From NCBI RefSeq assembly GCF_900143565.1, contig NZ_FREX01000008.1:153773-194005 (forward strand): a stretch of DNA of 40,233 nt. Reading direction: 5' to 3'. The DNA is from Pseudovibrio sp. Alg231-02 (GTDB lineage: Bacteria; Pseudomonadota; Alphaproteobacteria; Rhizobiales; Stappiaceae). Below the pieces are notes generated by a model. The model was not told where the DNA came from, searched no databases, and was given only the letters and a program-made list of their open reading frames with translations. Made by a program: the position numbers and the translations under genes. This document shows positions 23,702-32,047 of the stretch, piece after piece (position 1 is the stretch's first letter; each line of letters begins with the position of its first letter).

Positions 23702-24499
23702 CTATTTCATCTTTTCCATGAAGGCGAGCACAGCTTCCAGATGTTCGGGCTCATTGTGGCTCATACCCTGAAAACACGCGGACAGGTCGAGGAAGTCTTT
23801 TAGCTCAGTGCGCTGGGCCATCTTCAGCAGGCGCTTGGTGAGGCGCGTGGCCTTTGGGGGCTGAGAGGCGAACTGCTGAGCCATCTTGCTGGCTTCTGTC
23901 ATGAGGTCGTCTGGCTCGTACACATCCAACACAAGGCCGTATTCCTTGGCTTGCTGGGCATTGATAACACGTCCTGACAGGGTAAGCTCTGCCGCGCGCT
24001 GGTAGCCGATCAAGCGCTGCATGAACCATGCGCCGCCATCGCCGGGGATGATGCCAAGGTTCAGGAAGGTCTCTCCGAACTTGGCTTTGGTGGAAGCCAG
24101 GCGGATGTCGCACATGTTGGCAAGGTCAAAGCCCGCTCCGATGGCAGGGCCGTTGACGGCTGCAATGATAGGCACTTCTACATTTTGCAGGGCGAGAGGA
24201 ATGCGCTGGATGCCGCGCCTGTAGTGGTTCTCCACCTCAGCCACATTGCCAGCGAAGTCACCGCCGCGTTCTGCCATATCTTTGATGTTGCCACCTGAGG
24301 AAAAAGCTGAGCCTGCACCCGTCAGAAGTAGGACTGAGACATCAGGGCAGATGTTGACCCATTCCGCCGTTGTCACGATGTCGTCAATCAGCGCAGAGCC
24401 GGTGAGGGCGTTGCGCAGGTCATGGCGGTTCATGGTGAGTGTGGCAACGCGGTTTTCAAGCGTGAGCGTTGCGTCCGTAAGTTGTGGCAGATCTGTCAT
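23702..24499 (-). CDS. enoyl-CoA hydratase/isomerase family protein
   Basis: Crotonase-fold protein of 265 residues from ATG 24499 (MTDLPQLTD), which has GGAGGG upstream; the frame is open 12 codons further. Oxyanion-hole segments are seen in GSAFSSGGNIKDM and NGPAIGAGFDLANMCD, and both catalytic glutamates of hydratases appear conserved (FGETFLNLGIIPGDGG and RAAELTLSGR). The enzyme could hydrate a 2-enoyl-CoA or be an isomerase; the exact substrate is not evident. It is the third gene after rpiR and nitrilase genes on the same strand (73-base gap), suggesting that all three act in breakdown of the compound imported by the divergent TRAP transporter. Confidence 0.87.
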   Translation of the reverse strand: MTDLPQLTDATLTLENRVATLTMNRHDLRNALTGSALIDDIVTTAEWVNICPDVSVLLLTGAGSAFSSGGNIKDMAERGGDFAGNVAEVENHYRRGIQRIPLALQNVEVPIIAAVNGPAIGAGFDLANMCDIRLASTKAKFGETFLNLGIIPGDGGAWFMQRLIGYQRAAELTLSGRVINAQQAKEYGLVLDVYEPDDLMTEASKMAQQFASQPPKATRLTKRLLKMAQRTELKDFLDLSACFQGMSHNEPEHLEAVLAFMEKMK

Positions 24500-24572
24500 G
24501 GCGTGTTTTCCCTCCAGAAAGTTGTTTTGTTGCAACCGATACTAGAGGGAAAACTGATGGGAATAGAGCTAG

Positions 24573-25424
24573 CTATTGGTTGAGCAGCTCAGGTTCCTGA
24601 TGCTTAAGTTGGGAGTAGTCTTCCAGCAAATCCTTGCGGAATGTGTAGTCTTCGCGCGCTTGATCAATCACAGCCGTATCCAGCTCAAAGCTCTCAAAAT
24701 GCTCGTTGGTTTGAGGGAAGATTGTGCGCGGTGTGTTCTCATCTGTCCAGGGAGGACAGAACGTGGAATTACCGAAGTTCTCGCCAGCGCGATTGAGGCT
24801 GAGGAAGAAGATCTGACTTTCCAGAGCGCGGGTGACCACAAAGTCGTGCCAGCTGAAGAAGCTCTCATCCCGGGCATACGCGCCGCTGTGCAGGATAAGG
24901 TCAACGCCGTGTTGCAGAGCCAGTGCGCGGCTGAGTTCAGGGATGCGGATATCGTAGCAGATGATTGGCGCAACCTTTATGCCCTTTACAGAAAACGAGA
25001 AAAGGTGGTCGCCTTTCTCGAAGTATTCCTTCTCCATAGATGCGCCATACTGGCAAATGTGGAGCTTATCGTAGCAGCCAATGACAGCTCCGTCCGGCCC
25101 GACAGCGACCTGAGAGATCTTATAGTGATCCTCTTCTTTGCGCGGCATGCCGAAGACGATTGTGGTGTTGTGCTGTTTTGCCAAAGCGCCAAATGCTTTG
25201 ACAGAGGGGCCGTTCAGGTCTTCTGCCAGCACGCCGAGTTCAGCGAAGGCATCTCTGGAGTAATCAACGGTCGAAAGCTCAGGTAGAACAACCAGATCAT
25301 GTGGCTTTGCAGTGAGTTGCTGATGCAACTTGGCGGTCACGGATCGCACGTGTGCGTCTCGCTGGTCTGCTGTGGTCATCGCAGGAATGTTGATCTGACC
25401 GGCAAGGAGACTGAGCTTTGTCAT
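24573..25424 (-). CDS. nitrilase-superfamily carbon-nitrogen hydrolase
   Basis: Cytoplasmic C-N hydrolase of 283 residues. The Glu-Lys-Cys triad is intact: Glu49 in VVLPELS, Lys120 in YDKLHIC, and Cys156 in PIICYDIRIPE. The overall pattern resembles omega-amidase or other aliphatic amidases of the superfamily rather than a true nitrilase, but the exact class cannot be read. It starts 24 bases after the rpiR-like gene and is in the same operon. Together with the enoyl-CoA hydratase and TRAP transporter it suggests use of an amide or N-substituted organic acid. Confidence 0.87.
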   Translation of the reverse strand: MTKLSLLAGQINIPAMTTADQRDAHVRSVTAKLHQQLTAKPHDLVVLPELSTVDYSRDAFAELGVLAEDLNGPSVKAFGALAKQHNTTIVFGMPRKEEDHYKISQVAVGPDGAVIGCYDKLHICQYGASMEKEYFEKGDHLFSFSVKGIKVAPIICYDIRIPELSRALALQHGVDLILHSGAYARDESFFSWHDFVVTRALESQIFFLSLNRAGENFGNSTFCPPWTDENTPRTIFPQTNEHFESFELDTAVIDQAREDYTFRKDLLEDYSQLKHQEPELLNQ

Positions 25425-25448
25425 AGGGTATTCCGAGTTCTTATTGGT

Positions 25449-26327
25449 TTATTGGTCTGGCCAGTATTCGCCGAGTTCATTGCGGCAGCGTTCCAGCCTT
25501 GTGATGTTGTCGATGACGACCTGCCCGCTATCTGCCACCAATAAGCCAAGGATCATTTCCAGAAGGGCCGCAGTGGCGACGTAACTTTCAAAGAAATGCG
25601 GGCTTTGAACAGGTGTGAGCAGGAGGTCGGTTGAATAAGTGGCAAGTGGGGATGTTCTGGTGTCGGTGATGCCGACGACCGTTGCACCCACTTCATACGC
25701 CCGTTTTGCAACGAGCACAGTGTCTGCAGCGCATGGGTTCAGGGAGATTGCGACGACAACGTCATCGGCGTTGATGTACTCAACCTGATCTGCGATTTCG
25801 CCATTCTTGCGATTGATGAGCCGCCAGTTGCGAAAGCACATGGAGGCAACATAGTGCAGGTAATTTGCGAGTGAGTGAGATGCATGCATACCAACAACAA
25901 CCACGTTCCGGGCGGTGGCCAGTGACGAGACGATTTGTTGGAGATGATCCCGGTCGACGGTGTCGAACAAATGCTTCAGATTGCCAAGAGCTGCGCTTTT
26001 GAAGCTTTGCAAAGAGGCTTCAATATCCGAGGTTCCATGTGTGGCCTGTAGCTCTCCGGCTCGGGATGGGTAGTTGGAGGAAAAATCCTCGAACCCGCCG
26101 CGATAGACATCACGCAGGGCATTGTAGGTTCCAAACTCAAGAGATTTTGCAAGTCTGTTCATGGTGGGAGGAGGGACGTCTGCACGGGCTGCAACCTGAC
26201 GCATGGACAGGGTGGCAACATCACTTGGATATTCCAAGACATAAGCCGCGCTCTTTTTGAGCTGCTTGCTTAGATTTGGATAGGCTTTCGTGAGTTGATC
26301 AACCGTCTCCTGATAGCTTTTCGTCAT
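25449..26327 (-). CDS. RpiR/MurR-family transcriptional regulator
   Basis: Regulator of 292 residues from ATG 26327, which has a strong GGAGGGG ribosome site five bases upstream; the frame is open a further eight codons. The N-terminal RpiR helix-turn-helix contains VATLSMRQVAARADVPPPTM and RLAKSLEFGTYNALRDV; the C-terminal SIS domain contains ARNVVVVGMHASHSLANYL, DVVVAISLNPCAADTV and GATVVGITDTRTSPLA. SIS domains usually bind a sugar or acid phosphate ligand. Divergent from dctPQM and cotranscribed with the nitrilase-family gene, it is the likely local regulator of both sides. Confidence 0.9.
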   Translation of the reverse strand: MTKSYQETVDQLTKAYPNLSKQLKKSAAYVLEYPSDVATLSMRQVAARADVPPPTMNRLAKSLEFGTYNALRDVYRGGFEDFSSNYPSRAGELQATHGTSDIEASLQSFKSAALGNLKHLFDTVDRDHLQQIVSSLATARNVVVVGMHASHSLANYLHYVASMCFRNWRLINRKNGEIADQVEYINADDVVVAISLNPCAADTVLVAKRAYEVGATVVGITDTRTSPLATYSTDLLLTPVQSPHFFESYVATAALLEMILGLLVADSGQVVIDNITRLERCRNELGEYWPDQ

Positions 26328-26423
26328 AGTTTCCCCTCCCAAACGAATCATTGTTTTAAATTTTTTGGTGCAAATGGATCAAATGTATCAGCCACTCAAA
26401 ATTCTCGATTTTTGCGTGTAGCG

Positions 26424-26501
26424 TTTCTGCATCTTCGATGTTCCTCTCGATTTTCGACCGATATTAAATTGATATATCAGTGTCTTTTTTTGATGCAGAA
26501 A
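26424..26501. promoter_or_regulatory. paired half sites in the rpiR-dctP intergenic region
   Basis: TTTCTGCATC at 26424-26433 and its exact reverse complement GATGCAGAAA at 26492-26501, 58 bases apart, lie 97 to 174 bases upstream of the rpiR-like gene. A perfect 10-base inverted repeat could be an operator bound by a tetrameric RpiR protein with looping, but function is inferred only from position. Confidence 0.4.
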
Positions 26502-26931
26502 ATTGCTGCTGCCATTTGGTTTGCCTAAAACCCTATAATTTGAAGAGCTTTCCGCCCAAAATTTCTTCAAATTCAGTAGATATGACTAGTTCATAAGGTG
26601 ACAAATGGTCAATAGTGAAAAAAATATGGATCATTTGAATTATATCTAGTATGTTTCCCGAGTTAGTAAAAGTATGCATGTGAAACGCACTGCGCTTTAT
26701 TGCCAGTTCTTCGCATCTATTCGGCACAAGGGGATAAGCACTTACAGGGACATCACTCATCAAGAGCAATGAAAGATGTTTCTGATCGCGGCCCCTGAGC
26801 TGTAGCAATCTAAAAATCTTGAGTGACACGATTTGACGCAAGTCGCCTGTGTTGTGAGAGGCATAATCGGCCATCCGGGAGCCAATGATAAGCAATAGAT
26901 GCGTATCTGGATGGTTATTAGGGAGACAAGA
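26502..26931. other. A+T-rich region upstream of dctP
   Basis: This stretch carries the dctP promoter but no motif I can name with confidence. A minus-strand frame at 26533-26895 codes for up to 120 residues, starting with TTG; it has no ribosome site or recognisable domain and is not called as a gene here. Confidence 0.4.
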
Positions 26932-27966
26932 ATGAACAAACCTAGCCTTAAAACTGTATCAAAGGGTTTCCGTCGCGTATTGAGCGTAGGTGCGGCAAGT
27001 GCAATTGCTTTGACACTGGCGTCCTCCGTATACGCTGCTGATCTGCGTCTGAAAATCGCTGGTACGGTACCTGTCGATCACGAAGGCACCAAAATGCTGA
27101 AGCAGATCGAAAAGGAAATTGAGGCTGCTGATGTTGGCCTGAAAGTTTCTGTCTTCCCTGCAAGCCAGCTCGGTTCCGGTGAGTCTCTGGTTGAAGACAC
27201 CATCCGCGGTAACGTGGACTTTGTGATGGCGTTCATCTACTCCCACAAAGATCCTGTGCTCGACATCATGTCCATGCCATACCTGTTCACCAGCTGGGAT
27301 GATCTGGAAAACGTGATGTTGAACCCAGATTCTGAGTACAACAAGATCATCAATGAGCGTCTTGAAAACCTCGGTCTGAAGCTGTTCAACCACAACCCAG
27401 AAGGTTTTGTTGGTGTTGTTGCGAACAAAAAGCCTGAAGACTACGCAGGCTTTGGCGACAAAGGCATGAACATCCGTGTCTGGTCTTCTGCTGTTGTTAA
27501 AGACATGGCTGAAACTCTGGGCTACAACACCACCACGATGGCTTGGGGTGATATGTTCCCTGCAATGCAGTCCGGTATTGTTGACGGCACCTTGTGCTGC
27601 ACCAAGCAGGCTGCTTACACCATCTTCGCAAAGTCCAATGTTGGTAAGTACTTCGTAGAGTACAATGCGATCTCTGAAATCAACTCTTTCTATGGTTCTC
27701 TGAAAACCTGGAATAAGATGAATGATGAGCAGAAAGCTGTTGTGAAAGCTGCGTTTGATAAAGCTTCCAAGCAGTACTTCCAGTTCAACAAAGAGAACGA
27801 TGCGAACTTCAAGCAGAAACTCGTAGAGTCCGGTTATGAAGTCCTGAGCTTCACCCCTGAGCAGGAAAAAGTTCTTGCTGAGCGTGTTCGTGAAAAAGTT
27901 TGGCCTGCAATGGCTGAAGTTGTTGGTCAGGACACCATTGACCGTCTGAAGAAAGACTTCCAATAA
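26932..27966 (+). CDS. dctP: TRAP transporter substrate-binding protein
   Basis: Periplasmic solute receptor (DctP family) of 344 residues. A signal peptide of 35 residues ends SSVYA before ADLRLK. Family motifs include GTVPVDHEGTKML, FPASQLGSGESLVEDTIRG, the conserved MNIRVW with Arg182, which grips the carboxylate of most TRAP ligands, and MQSGIVDGTL. ATG 26932 is preceded by AGGGAG with good spacing and is preferred over the frame opening at 26899. A strong terminator-like hairpin follows at 27979-28009, before dctQ. An organic acid is the likely ligand, but its nature is not readable. Confidence 0.94.
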   Translation: MNKPSLKTVSKGFRRVLSVGAASAIALTLASSVYAADLRLKIAGTVPVDHEGTKMLKQIEKEIEAADVGLKVSVFPASQLGSGESLVEDTIRGNVDFVMAFIYSHKDPVLDIMSMPYLFTSWDDLENVMLNPDSEYNKIINERLENLGLKLFNHNPEGFVGVVANKKPEDYAGFGDKGMNIRVWSSAVVKDMAETLGYNTTTMAWGDMFPAMQSGIVDGTLCCTKQAAYTIFAKSNVGKYFVEYNAISEINSFYGSLKTWNKMNDEQKAVVKAAFDKASKQYFQFNKENDANFKQKLVESGYEVLSFTPEQEKVLAERVREKVWPAMAEVVGQDTIDRLKKDFQ

Positions 27967-27978
27967 GCCCTTCTCTTC

Positions 27979-28009
27979 AAGGCCGGCGCATACCCTGCGC
28001 CGGCCTTTT
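27979..28009 (+). terminator. hairpin between dctP and dctQ
   Basis: A perfect 12-bp stem, AAGGCCGGCGCA and TGCGCCGGCCTT, around the loop TACCC, followed by TTC. Its place within the operon suggests partial termination or mRNA stabilisation, giving more receptor than permease. Confidence 0.8.
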
Positions 28010-28051
28010 CTATGACTTATTTGGTTTCAAGAAACGAAGGGCAAATATCAG

Positions 28052-28654
28052 ATGAGTATTCTGACGAGCGAACTTCCAAGGCCAGTGGCTAAACCGCTGA
28101 ACGGCGTCATTAAACTGATGAACTTCATGATTACAGCCGGCGGTGTAATCATGGCGCTCACATTTTTTATGGTTGTGATTGTCCGTTATGGTTTTGGTGG
28201 CAACCTTTTTGCCTATGAAGAATGGCTGATGACCATCAGTTTCTGGATGTTCTTCATGGCTGCTGCTGTCGCCTCAGCACGCAAAGAGCATGTCAACGCA
28301 GACGTGCTTGGCTTTCTGATCAAAAACCCACGCATCATCTGGTGGCGTGAGGTGGCTGTAGAAATCATTGAAATTGGCGTTTTGAGTGCGGTCACGTATT
28401 GGGGCTGGCTCATGCTTGAGGAAGAACTTGCCTCCTACCCAATGTGGCAGACAACCGTTGCGCTGAAGATTCCATTTTTTGCGCCTCGATTAGCTATTTT
28501 CCTGGGCTTCCTGTTCATGACCATGTTCGCCGTGCTGCACTTTTATCTGCTGCTGCGAAACGGTCCTAAATGGCCGGAACGGGAACCCCGCGAAATTGCG
28601 GAAAACGTACACCCTGAAGAAGAACCAATAAAAGCTCAAGGGGCAGCGCAATGA
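28052..28654 (+). CDS. dctQ: TRAP transporter small permease subunit
   Basis: Inner-membrane protein of 200 residues with four hydrophobic helices, as usual for DctQ: MNFMITAGGVIMALTFFMVV, the EEWLMTISFWMFFMAAAVAS helix with the conserved Glu and Trp, VAVEIIEIGVLSAVTYWGWL, and LAIFLGFLFMTMFAVLHFYL. It ends in a charged tail rich in Glu and Pro. Its TGA overlaps the dctM ATG (ATGA), so the two permeases are translationally coupled. Confidence 0.92.
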   Translation: MSILTSELPRPVAKPLNGVIKLMNFMITAGGVIMALTFFMVVIVRYGFGGNLFAYEEWLMTISFWMFFMAAAVASARKEHVNADVLGFLIKNPRIIWWREVAVEIIEIGVLSAVTYWGWLMLEEELASYPMWQTTVALKIPFFAPRLAIFLGFLFMTMFAVLHFYLLLRNGPKWPEREPREIAENVHPEEEPIKAQGAAQ

Positions 28655-29940
28655 TTATTGTTGGGTCAATTGCCATTCTATGCGGCCTTTTGCTGCTTGG
28701 TGTAAGCGTACACTTAGCATTTGGCGCAATTCTTATTTTCCTTGCCTATATGGGCGGCCATGATGTTGCTGGTTATCTGCCAACCGGCCATTGGAAAATG
28801 AACAATGTGGTTCTGCTGGCTATTCCGCTGTTCATCATTGCTGGCGGTATTATGGAAAAAGGGCGTATCGCTGCGCCTCTTGTCAGCGTGGCGGAGCTGT
28901 TTGTCGGGCACATCAAAGGTGGTTTGTCTGCTGCAACTGTGCTTGCGTCCGGTGTATTCGGTTCAATTTCCGGAAGTGCAAACGCGACACTGACTTGCAT
29001 TGGTGGCATCATGATGCCGCATCTGCGCAAAGCCAACTATCCTGAAGGCCAGTCAGCTGCGCTGATCGTTAGCGCTGCACCTCTTGGATTGTTGATCCCG
29101 CCAAGTGCCTCTCACATCTTGTATGCTTGGGTTGCACAGCAGTCCGTGCTGCGTGCATTCCTTTCCACCGTCATTCCCGGTTTGATCCTCATTACGCTGT
29201 TGATCATCGTAAACCAAGTGATGCTGCGCAAGCATAAAGACATCAATCTGGAAAAGCGTCCAGATGACTTCAATTACGAGTTCAAGCGTCGCGGCCTGAA
29301 AGCGTTTCCTGCATTGATGATGCCTGTCATCATCCTCGGCGGGATCTATGGTGGCATCATGACACCAACGGAAGCCGCTGGCGTTGCTGTTGTTTATGCG
29401 ATCCCTGTTGCGATCTACGTTTACCGTGGCCTGACCTGGAAAACCTTCCGTGAAACCATTTTGAACTCAGGCATCACCATTGGTGTGGTGATGGCGATGA
29501 TCTTCATGGTGTTGATCGTGAGCCGCTTCCTGATTTTTGAAGACATCCCAGCGATTGCAGAGGAATTTGTCTACTCCGTCTCTGAAGATCCAATCATGAT
29601 TTTACTGATGGTGAATCTGGTGATGATCATCATCGGTATGTTGATGGATGATATCTCCGGTATCCTGCTCTCAACGCCGCTGCTGCTTCCAATCGTGCAG
29701 GGCGTTGGTATGGATCCGATCCACTTTGCGGCTGTTTTGGGTGTGAACCTGGGCATGGCGAACATTACGCCACCGACTGCTCCACTGCTGTATCTGGGAT
29801 CCAAGGTGACGGATACCTCGGTTGACAAGATGCTGAAGCCGACGCTGATGTTCATCTTCTTTGCATGGTTGCCAACACTGGTGCTGACCACGTTCATTCC
29901 GCAGCTGGCTCTGTACATTCCAAACCTGCTGCTGAACTAA
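28651..29940 (+). CDS. dctM: TRAP transporter large permease subunit
   Basis: Transport channel of the TRAP system, 429 residues, with some twelve hydrophobic segments. Family motifs include VLLAIPLFIIAGGIMEKGRI, GVFGSISGSANATLTCIGG, LGLLIPPSASHILYAW, GIMTPTEAAGVAVVYA and LGMANITPPTAPLLYLGSK. It uses the sodium gradient to take up the substrate delivered by DctP. Overlaps dctQ by four bases. An intrinsic terminator follows at 29967-30001. Confidence 0.95.
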   Translation: MIIVGSIAILCGLLLLGVSVHLAFGAILIFLAYMGGHDVAGYLPTGHWKMNNVVLLAIPLFIIAGGIMEKGRIAAPLVSVAELFVGHIKGGLSAATVLASGVFGSISGSANATLTCIGGIMMPHLRKANYPEGQSAALIVSAAPLGLLIPPSASHILYAWVAQQSVLRAFLSTVIPGLILITLLIIVNQVMLRKHKDINLEKRPDDFNYEFKRRGLKAFPALMMPVIILGGIYGGIMTPTEAAGVAVVYAIPVAIYVYRGLTWKTFRETILNSGITIGVVMAMIFMVLIVSRFLIFEDIPAIAEEFVYSVSEDPIMILLMVNLVMIIIGMLMDDISGILLSTPLLLPIVQGVGMDPIHFAAVLGVNLGMANITPPTAPLLYLGSKVTDTSVDKMLKPTLMFIFFAWLPTLVLTTFIPQLALYIPNLLLN

Positions 29941-29966
29941 GCGTTTTGCAAAATGATGCAGATTTT

Positions 29967-30001
29967 AAAGAGGCGGATGTCGAAGCATCCGCCTCTTTTT
30001 T
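29967..30001 (+). terminator. terminator of the TRAP operon
   Basis: A 13-bp stem, AAAGAGGCGGATG and CATCCGCCTCTTT, with a six-base loop and a T run. Confidence 0.9.
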
Positions 30002-30594
30002 GTGAGGGAGCCCCTGAGTTTTAAGGGGATCTTGAGCTTGAGAACGAAGGCTATGGGTGAGGGGAAACTAAAAGAATCAGTATTCGGTTTTTGGGTCTTA
30101 TAGTTAACATGTGGGAACTGTTGGATTTCTCAGAGTCCACTTGCGTAAATAAAATTCAATGACAGGTGGTATTTTAGAGAGTGTGAATGAATATCTGTAA
30201 AATTTTATCTTTCTATATATACTCAGTACTTTTTTAGGCTGAATACAGTTGACTCGTTTTCTTTGTAATTCTCTTTTTCTCGAGGTGTTTCGCTAATTTC
30301 GTTGTAATGCGTTTTGCATAATTTGCTTTAGTATTTGATTGTTCTTGTGTTTATCTATGTATTTGCTTTGGTTTAGTTTGTTTGTGTCTGGGTGATATCT
30401 TGAGATTTTGGGGTACCATTTATACTATGAAAAAATATATTGATAAAAATCTCTACACGTGATTTTACTCTGTTAGATTTTCTTTTTGTTTTTCCCATGG
30501 CCGGAAAATCAGGGGCGCTGTAATGATGAAATTCTGCTGCCTTTGGTTGTTTGAGGTAAACGCCGTTCATGGAAAAGTCATTGGGGTGTAGGCA
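30002..30594. other. A+T-rich region upstream of the type I secretion locus
   Basis: About 590 bases without a convincing gene; strongly T-rich on the plus strand between 30180 and 30480. It must contain the tolC promoter. A TTGACT word occurs at 30250-30255 but no good -10 partner was found. The minus-strand frame at 30373-30570 has no recognisable features. Confidence 0.4.
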
Positions 30595-31959
30595 ATGCTT
30601 TTTCGAGGTACTTCTGTTGCACTGTTGATGTGCGCGTTGGGAGTGACGTCAGCTCATTCTGCGTCTTTACGAGATGCTGTTGAAACCGCCGTTCTCACTA
30701 ATCCAGACATTGTAGAGTCCGCTGCAAACAGAAGGGCGCGTGATCAGGAATTGCGTGCTTCTCAAAGTGCGTTCATGCCGAAGTTGAGTGTGAATGCTTC
30801 TTTTGGTGCGGAGCGCTTGCGCAGGGCACAATCCAACACCACTGAGCAATGGCGTGCAGCCAAGCAGGTGAGTGTTGAAGCTGAGCAGCTGTTGTTTGAT
30901 GGCTTCGGCTCAGTGAATGAGATTTACCGCCAGAGCGCCCGTGTTGATGGTGCTGCTCTGCGTGTTCTGGAACGCTCTGAAGCGATCGCACTTGATGCTG
31001 TTGAAGCCTATGTCGATGTTGTGCGCCATCAGAAGATTCTGAACAAGTCCAAAGAGAATACTGCTCTTCACCAGCGTCTCGCACGTGAAGTGAAAGAACG
31101 TTACGATGGCGGTGAAACTGGTGCCGCTGATCTTGCTCAGGTGCAGGAACGCGTTGCCGCCACTGGCATGATTACAGCAAGCGTGCGCAAGTCATTGCTG
31201 GATGCAATGGCGAAGTATCGCCGCGTCGTTGGTGTTGCTCCAAGCAATCTGGGTGCTGTTTCTGCTGCAAACTCAGCTGCTGCAAAGAGTTTGTCTTCTG
31301 CACTTGCAATGTCTCGTCAGAGCAATCCGTTGATCTTGTCGGCTGAGGCTGACACGGATGCTGCTGGTTTTGCGATTGAGCAGAGCAACTCCTCCTTCAT
31401 GCCACGGGTTACTCTGAATGGTTCTGCCAATTTCGGAGATGACCTGAATGGTTATGAAGGGCGTAGTGATGACTACCGCATCATGGTTCGCCTGAGATGG
31501 AACCTTTACAATGGCGGTTATGACAGTGCGATGCGTGGTCGTGCGGTTGAGCAGCATGCAGAAGCACAGGCACGTGTTGACCGTATGCGCCGCGAAACTG
31601 ATGAAGCTGTTGAGCAGGCATGGGCGTCTGTTCAAACAACACGCGAGCGCATCTCCGCTCTGCGTCAGACCGTTTCTGCCAACCAGCGTGTTGTGAGCGG
31701 TTACCGTCAGGAATACAACATTGGTCAGCGCTCATTGCTAGATGTGCTGAACGCTGAAAACGCGTTGTTTAACAGCCGCATCGATCTGATCTCTGCAGAG
31801 TATATTCTGAAGTTCTCTACCTATCAGCTGCAAGGTACCACTGGTAACCTGCTGGCGATGTTCAACATCACTCCACCAGCTGAATCAAGAGCCGACCGCC
31901 GCGGGAACACATCGATCTTCCCTCAAGCTGCGGGTTTCCAGATTGAACCACTTCGTTAA
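30595..31959 (+). CDS. TolC/LapE-family outer membrane efflux protein
   Basis: Outer-membrane channel of the type I secretion system, 454 residues. A signal peptide (MLFRGTSVALLMCALGVTSA, ending about SAHSA) is followed by the two OEP repeats of TolC: LRDAVETAVLTNPDIVESAA, ALDAVEAYVDVVRHQKIL and, in the second half, NPLILSAEADTDAAGFAIEQ and YNIGQRSLLDVLNAENALFN, the last being typical of the type I secretion TolC group. It precedes the ABC exporter and adaptor genes, so it likely serves the adhesin encoded downstream. A terminator-like hairpin separates it from the ABC gene. Confidence 0.92.
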   Translation: MLFRGTSVALLMCALGVTSAHSASLRDAVETAVLTNPDIVESAANRRARDQELRASQSAFMPKLSVNASFGAERLRRAQSNTTEQWRAAKQVSVEAEQLLFDGFGSVNEIYRQSARVDGAALRVLERSEAIALDAVEAYVDVVRHQKILNKSKENTALHQRLAREVKERYDGGETGAADLAQVQERVAATGMITASVRKSLLDAMAKYRRVVGVAPSNLGAVSAANSAAAKSLSSALAMSRQSNPLILSAEADTDAAGFAIEQSNSSFMPRVTLNGSANFGDDLNGYEGRSDDYRIMVRLRWNLYNGGYDSAMRGRAVEQHAEAQARVDRMRRETDEAVEQAWASVQTTRERISALRQTVSANQRVVSGYRQEYNIGQRSLLDVLNAENALFNSRIDLISAEYILKFSTYQLQGTTGNLLAMFNITPPAESRADRRGNTSIFPQAAGFQIEPLR

Positions 31960-31997
31960 TGGTGTAATCTGCACGCATAGCCGAAATTTTCTTCAGG

Positions 31998-32022
31998 AAG
32001 GGAGCCTTTGCGGCTCCCTTTT
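31998..32022 (+). terminator. hairpin between the tolC-like and ABC exporter genes
   Basis: A 9-bp stem, AAGGGAGCC and GGCTCCCTT, with a five-base loop and a TTTT run. It would partly or fully end tolC transcription, so the exporter genes may have their own promoter in the remaining 25 bases or depend on readthrough. Confidence 0.75.
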
Positions 32023-32047
32023 GTCGTTAAGAATGATGAGACTGTAA

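Noticed and set aside
26533-26895. 120-residue minus-strand open frame in the rpiR-dctP gap
   Set aside because: TTG start, no ribosome site, no recognisable domain, and it would occupy the dctP promoter; cannot be excluded entirely.
26959-27963. 334-residue minus-strand open frame opposite dctP
   Set aside because: Shadow; the plus strand has a signal peptide and DctP motifs.
26932-29940. TRAP system as a sialic acid transporter linked to the GT29-like gene
   Set aside because: No nan genes are present, the genes are 17 kb apart, and the regulator and enzymes beside it do not fit sialate catabolism.
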